From: Flammeovirgaceae bacterium 311
Lineage (GTDB): Bacteria > Bacteroidota > Bacteroidia > Cytophagales > Cyclobacteriaceae
DNA: 64,000 nucleotides
Direction: 5' to 3'
Assembly (NCBI GenBank): GCA_000597885.1
Contig: CP004371.1
Coordinates: 3,922,501 to 3,986,500 of the forward strand
Shown here: one piece after another, positions 61,252 to 64,000 of the stretch
Numbering within the stretch: the stretch's first letter is position 1
Layout of the letters: every line of letters starts with the position of its first letter
Made by a program: the position numbers and the translations under genes
The notes under the pieces: model-generated
Seen by the model: the letters and a program-made list of their open reading frames with translations, nothing else
The model's database searches: none
Told to the model about the DNA's origin: nothing

Positions 61252-63237
61252 ATGATGCGAAAAATATATCTCCTACTTGTGCTATTGCTTGGTGCAGGTC
61301 TGGTTTATGCACAAAATAACCAGCAGTTTCAGCTAAGCTCACCCAATAATAAAGTTCAGGTAACAGTAGATGCCGCCGGGCAGCTGCAGTGGTCGGTGCG
61401 CCATGGTGAGCAGCAGGTTATTGCGCCATCTGGAATTGCCATGCGCTTAGAAGGAGGCCAGACGCTGGGCGAAAATGTTAGGGTTTCTTCTTCCAAACCT
61501 GAAACAGTAAATACCACCATCAAAGCTCTTAATTACAAAAAAGATGTGATTGAAGATCGTTACAATCAGCTCACGCTTAACTTCAGGGGCGATTATGGGG
61601 TGATATTCAGGGCTTATGATGATGGCGTAGCTTACCGCTTTTTTACTAAAAAGAGAAAGCCCATTACAGTAACTTCAGAGGTGGCTGAATTTAATTTTCC
61701 GCAAGACCACATGGTTTACATACCCTATGCGAACGATCCGCATGTAGGCGATATGTACCAGATCTCTTTTGAAAATATCTACAACCACATCCGCCTTTCG
61801 GAGGTAAATAAAGATACGCTGGCTTTTGCCCCTGTGCTGGTGGTGCTGCCCAATGGTATAAAGGCAGCCATTACCGAGGCCGACCTGGAGAGCTACCCGG
61901 GCATGTTCCTGAAAACAGGTGCAAAGGATTTTTCCCTTACCGGCGAATTTGCGCCTTATCCGGTAGAAGAAAAGCAGGGTGGCCACAACAACTTGCAGTC
62001 GTACGTCATGAAACGGGCCAACTATATTGCTAAAACGTCCGGCAGCCGCAGCTTTCCATGGCGTGTGCTCATCATTAGCGAAGAGGACAAAGAACTCCTG
62101 AACAACGACATGGTGTACAAGCTGGCTTCCCCTTCCAGAATCAAGGACGTTTCCTGGATAGAACCTGGCAAAGTTGCCTGGGACTGGTGGAACGACTGGA
62201 ATATATCGGGGGTAGATTTCAGGGCTGGCATCAATACCGATACTTACAAGTACTACATAGACTTTGCTGCTGCCAACAATATTGAAAACGTGCTGCTGGA
62301 CGAGGGCTGGGCTGATAGCGAGGACATCATGAAGATAGTACCGGAGATCAACCTGCAGGAAATTATAGACTACGCAAAGCAGAAAGGGGTAGGTATATGG
62401 CTCTGGGGTGGCTGGCTGCCCCTTGACCGAAAAACCGATGAGGCACTTTCCACTTATTCCAGGATGGGCATCAAAGGTTTCAAAGTTGATTTTATGGACC
62501 GTGATGACCAGAAGATGGTAGACTTTTACTACCGCCTGGCCCAGAAAGCAGCTGAATATAAGCTAATGATCGATTATCATGGTGCCTACAAACCAACGGG
62601 ACTGCAGCGCACTTACCCAAATGTGGTCAATTTTGAGGGGGTGCATGGGCTGGAGCAGGCAAAATGGTCTAATCCTGATTTCCCGCTATACGACAGCACC
62701 ATTCCCTTTATCCGCATGCTGGCCGGCCCGATGGACTACACTCCAGGGGCTATGCGCAATGCCAACAAGCATAATTTCCGTGCCATCCACTCCACCCCCA
62801 TGAGCCAGGGTACACGTGTGCACCAGCTGGCGCTGTATGTCATGTACGAGTCGCCTTTCAACATGCTCGCTGATAGCCCAACCAATTATTTAGAGGAGCC
62901 GGAAAGTACCCGCTTTATTGCCTCGGTACCTACTACCTTTGATGAAACCGTTGCCCTCGCGGGTAAGGTATCGGAGTATGCAGCGATTGCCCGCAGAAAA
63001 GGAGATACCTGGTATGTGGGTGCCATTACCAACTGGGATGGCCATGATGTAAACATTGATCTTTCCTTTTTACCGGAAGGAGCCTACGAGGCTGAGATTT
63101 TCAAAGACGGCATCAATGCAGACCGGGAAGGATCTGATTATGTACGTGAGGTAGTGAAGGTAAGCTCAAAAGATCAGCTTAAGGCCGAAATGGCCGCTGG
63201 CGGTGGCTGGGCTGCTCGGATTTACCCTGTGAAATAA
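61252..63237 (+). CDS. GH97 glycoside hydrolase, retaining alpha-galactosidase type predicted
   Basis: 661 residues with signal peptide (LLVLLLGAGLVYAQ). N-terminal beta-sandwich (about 22-270), catalytic barrel (about 290-560) with AWDWWNDWNISG, VLLDEGWAD, GFKVDFMDRDDQ and NFEGVHGLEQAKW, and a C-terminal beta domain. Asp413 in KVDF and Glu468 in HGLE are 55 residues apart, the spacing I recall for the nucleophile (Asp415) and acid/base (Glu470) of the retaining Bacteroides GH97 alpha-galactosidase; SusB-type inverting enzymes have Gly at the first position. The calcium-site Glu residues are probably conserved but were not each traced. Followed 496 bp later by a GH43 gene. Confidence 0.88.
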   Translation: MMRKIYLLLVLLLGAGLVYAQNNQQFQLSSPNNKVQVTVDAAGQLQWSVRHGEQQVIAPSGIAMRLEGGQTLGENVRVSSSKPETVNTTIKALNYKKDVIEDRYNQLTLNFRGDYGVIFRAYDDGVAYRFFTKKRKPITVTSEVAEFNFPQDHMVYIPYANDPHVGDMYQISFENIYNHIRLSEVNKDTLAFAPVLVVLPNGIKAAITEADLESYPGMFLKTGAKDFSLTGEFAPYPVEEKQGGHNNLQSYVMKRANYIAKTSGSRSFPWRVLIISEEDKELLNNDMVYKLASPSRIKDVSWIEPGKVAWDWWNDWNISGVDFRAGINTDTYKYYIDFAAANNIENVLLDEGWADSEDIMKIVPEINLQEIIDYAKQKGVGIWLWGGWLPLDRKTDEALSTYSRMGIKGFKVDFMDRDDQKMVDFYYRLAQKAAEYKLMIDYHGAYKPTGLQRTYPNVVNFEGVHGLEQAKWSNPDFPLYDSTIPFIRMLAGPMDYTPGAMRNANKHNFRAIHSTPMSQGTRVHQLALYVMYESPFNMLADSPTNYLEEPESTRFIASVPTTFDETVALAGKVSEYAAIARRKGDTWYVGAITNWDGHDVNIDLSFLPEGAYEAEIFKDGINADREGSDYVREVVKVSSKDQLKAEMAAGGGWAARIYPVK

Positions 63238-63733
63238 GCTTTCAACCTCAGCGGGGCTTGTCATAGCGAGAGAAATAATTTTCCTGCTATGGCAAGCCTC
63301 GCTGTGCATTTATATATAGTTCTGATTGAGCAGCCAGTAGTGCTAAGCACCCCCAGGTTTAAGCTTCACGATACATAGTACCAGCCAGTGTAAATAAAAG
63401 TACTATAATTCATGCTTGTTAGATAATTGGGGCTTCAGAAGGTGAATTTCTGTCCTATAGCTGTACTAGAGGAGGTACATTGTTTCTTTGGATAAAAAAA
63501 ATCCGATCAAGCCAAAGCTTCAAAGTCTTTCAGCAACTGAAACAAATTGCATAAATTTAATGCAACAAGTTGCAGCAAATTTGCCATAAATTGCACAGGT
63601 TGTTGCAATAAAGCTTTGCTGCCAAAACTTTATGTAGTATAATTGACTGTTATCAATGTTATAAGTTTATACAAAAGTCCAGGGACTTTTATAGAGACCA
63701 TTTTTATAATTGCACCAACTATATTACAACCAT
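63238..63733. other. Intergenic region with a long hairpin and TTGCA cluster
   Basis: Spans the gap between the GH97 and GH43 genes. It holds a 19-bp near-perfect inverted repeat (63249-63267 with 63286-63304, two wobble pairs) and a cluster of TTGCA/TGCAA words from 63548 to 63609. A TATAATTG (7 of 8 to the -7 consensus) is at 63705-63712. No gene is apparent. Confidence 0.5.
63548..63609. promoter_or_regulatory. Cluster of TTGCA sites before the GH43 gene
   Basis: Contains TTGCAT-N7-ATGCAA at 63548-63566, then TTGCA at 63571, 63592 and TTGCAA at 63604. It lies 125-186 bp before the GH43 start. Arms and spacing suggest a dimeric regulator, perhaps a LacI- or AraC-type protein, but none is encoded here. 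Confidence 0.4.
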
Positions 63734-64000
63734 ATGCTCACTAACCTAAAGCTCAAACAAGCTGCTGTTCTGCTCATGTCCACTACTGTACTGGCCGGCG
63801 CATGCCAGAGCAGTAGTAACGAAGGCCAGGGTACCACTGCCGAAGCCGATACTGCAGCACAAACCACTACCGCTCAGGATCAGAAGTTTCTGTCGGAGCC
63901 ACTTGTAACCCATATGTATACAGCCGATCCTTCGGCACATGTGTTTGAGGGTAAAATTTACATCTACCCATCGCACGATGTGGACGCAGGTATCCCTGAA
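63734..64000 (+). CDS. GH43 glycoside hydrolase, N-terminal part (lipoprotein-like)
   Basis: The first 89 residues, running off the right edge. An N-terminal hydrophobic stretch ends LAGACQSSSNEGQ, so Cys24 could be lipidated although the residues at -3 to -1 (Ala-Gly-Ala) are a weak lipobox. A Thr/Ala/Gln-rich linker follows, then THMYTADPSAHVFEGKIYIY, which is the first blade of GH43 enzymes, with the catalytic-base Asp in TADPSAHV. GH43 enzymes act on arabinan, xylan or galactan side chains, fitting the GH97 neighbour. Activity and specificity cannot be told from the fragment. Confidence 0.82.
   Translation, partial: MLTNLKLKQAAVLLMSTTVLAGACQSSSNEGQGTTAEADTAAQTTTAQDQKFLSEPLVTHMYTADPSAHVFEGKIYIYPSHDVDAGIPE

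Noticed and set aside
1-64000. tRNA, rRNA, CRISPR array, insertion sequence or prophage
   Set aside because: Read through without seeing any tRNA-like cloverleaf, regularly spaced repeat-spacer array, transposase or phage gene.

Overview
The window reads as chromosomal DNA of a Bacteroidota bacterium, most likely a free-living Cytophagia-type organism. The evidence is a type B (gliding-motility-associated) C-terminal sorting domain of the type IX secretion system, TonB-dependent receptors with an N-terminal carboxypeptidase-regulatory-like domain, a GH97 enzyme beside a GH43 enzyme, LytS/LytTR-type two-component genes, several families typical of the phylum (DUF2267, DUF6702, DUF4166, DUF6150-like), and repeated TAnnTTTG -7 promoter elements close to start codons. 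I saw no rRNA, tRNA, CRISPR array, transposase, integrase or phage gene; this looks like ordinary core and shell chromosome.

Layout. 1-3.4 kb: a minus-strand fatty-acid beta-oxidation block (partial thiolase, FadN-type bifunctional dehydrogenase/hydratase) headed by a MarR regulator with a perfect 28-bp palindrome in its promoter. 3.6-10.4 kb: DoxX membrane protein, CHASE3-PP2C phosphatase, geranylgeranyl-reductase-like flavoenzyme, aldehyde dehydrogenase, an unknown secreted protein and a DUF2267 protein. 10.7-15.9 kb: one very large signalling protein (kinase-like, AAA ATPase, helical repeats, GAF, histidine kinase). 16-20.9 kb: NhaC antiporter, M14 carboxypeptidase, VIT1/CCC1 transporter, TetR regulator. 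21-27.5 kb: a T9SS client with a small barrel-like protein, then a TonB-dependent receptor and a helical-repeat protein. 27.6-30.5 kb: two tandem LytS-like kinases, the first with its phospho-acceptor His and ATP-site motifs lost, followed by a LytTR response regulator. 30.6-33.9 kb: lipoprotein, two outer-membrane barrels, 2H phosphoesterase. 34-37.6 kb: DUF6702 / HupE-UreJ / M1 peptidase module. 37.7-41.7 kb: GbsR-type regulator and epimerase / SRPBCC-DoxX / DUF4166 / DUF2071 genes, with two near-identical operators placed the same way before gbsR and before the epimerase. 41.8-45.3 kb: two divergent secreted unknowns, GNAT acetyltransferase, tpiA and a small convergent gene. 45.4-49.4 kb: Cys-rich secreted protein with a TonB-dependent receptor, DUF6150-like repeat protein, lipoprotein. 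49.5-60.9 kb: prmA, a 1589-residue secreted unknown, M20 dipeptidase, small acidic protein, radical SAM/SPASM protein, type II NADH dehydrogenase, thioesterase. 61.2-64 kb: GH97 (catalytic residue pattern of the retaining alpha-galactosidase type) and the start of a GH43 lipoprotein, probably the edge of a glycan-utilisation locus.

The best leads for new biology are the pseudo-kinase/kinase/LytTR trio, the GbsR regulon with its duplicated operator, the kinase-like domain with a degraded catalytic loop in the giant signalling protein, and the giant secreted protein with an embedded winged-helix-like stretch. Family assignments were made by reading motifs and from memory of the families; no database search was run. 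Start codons were moved from the longest reading frame where a signal peptide, promoter element or domain boundary argued for it.
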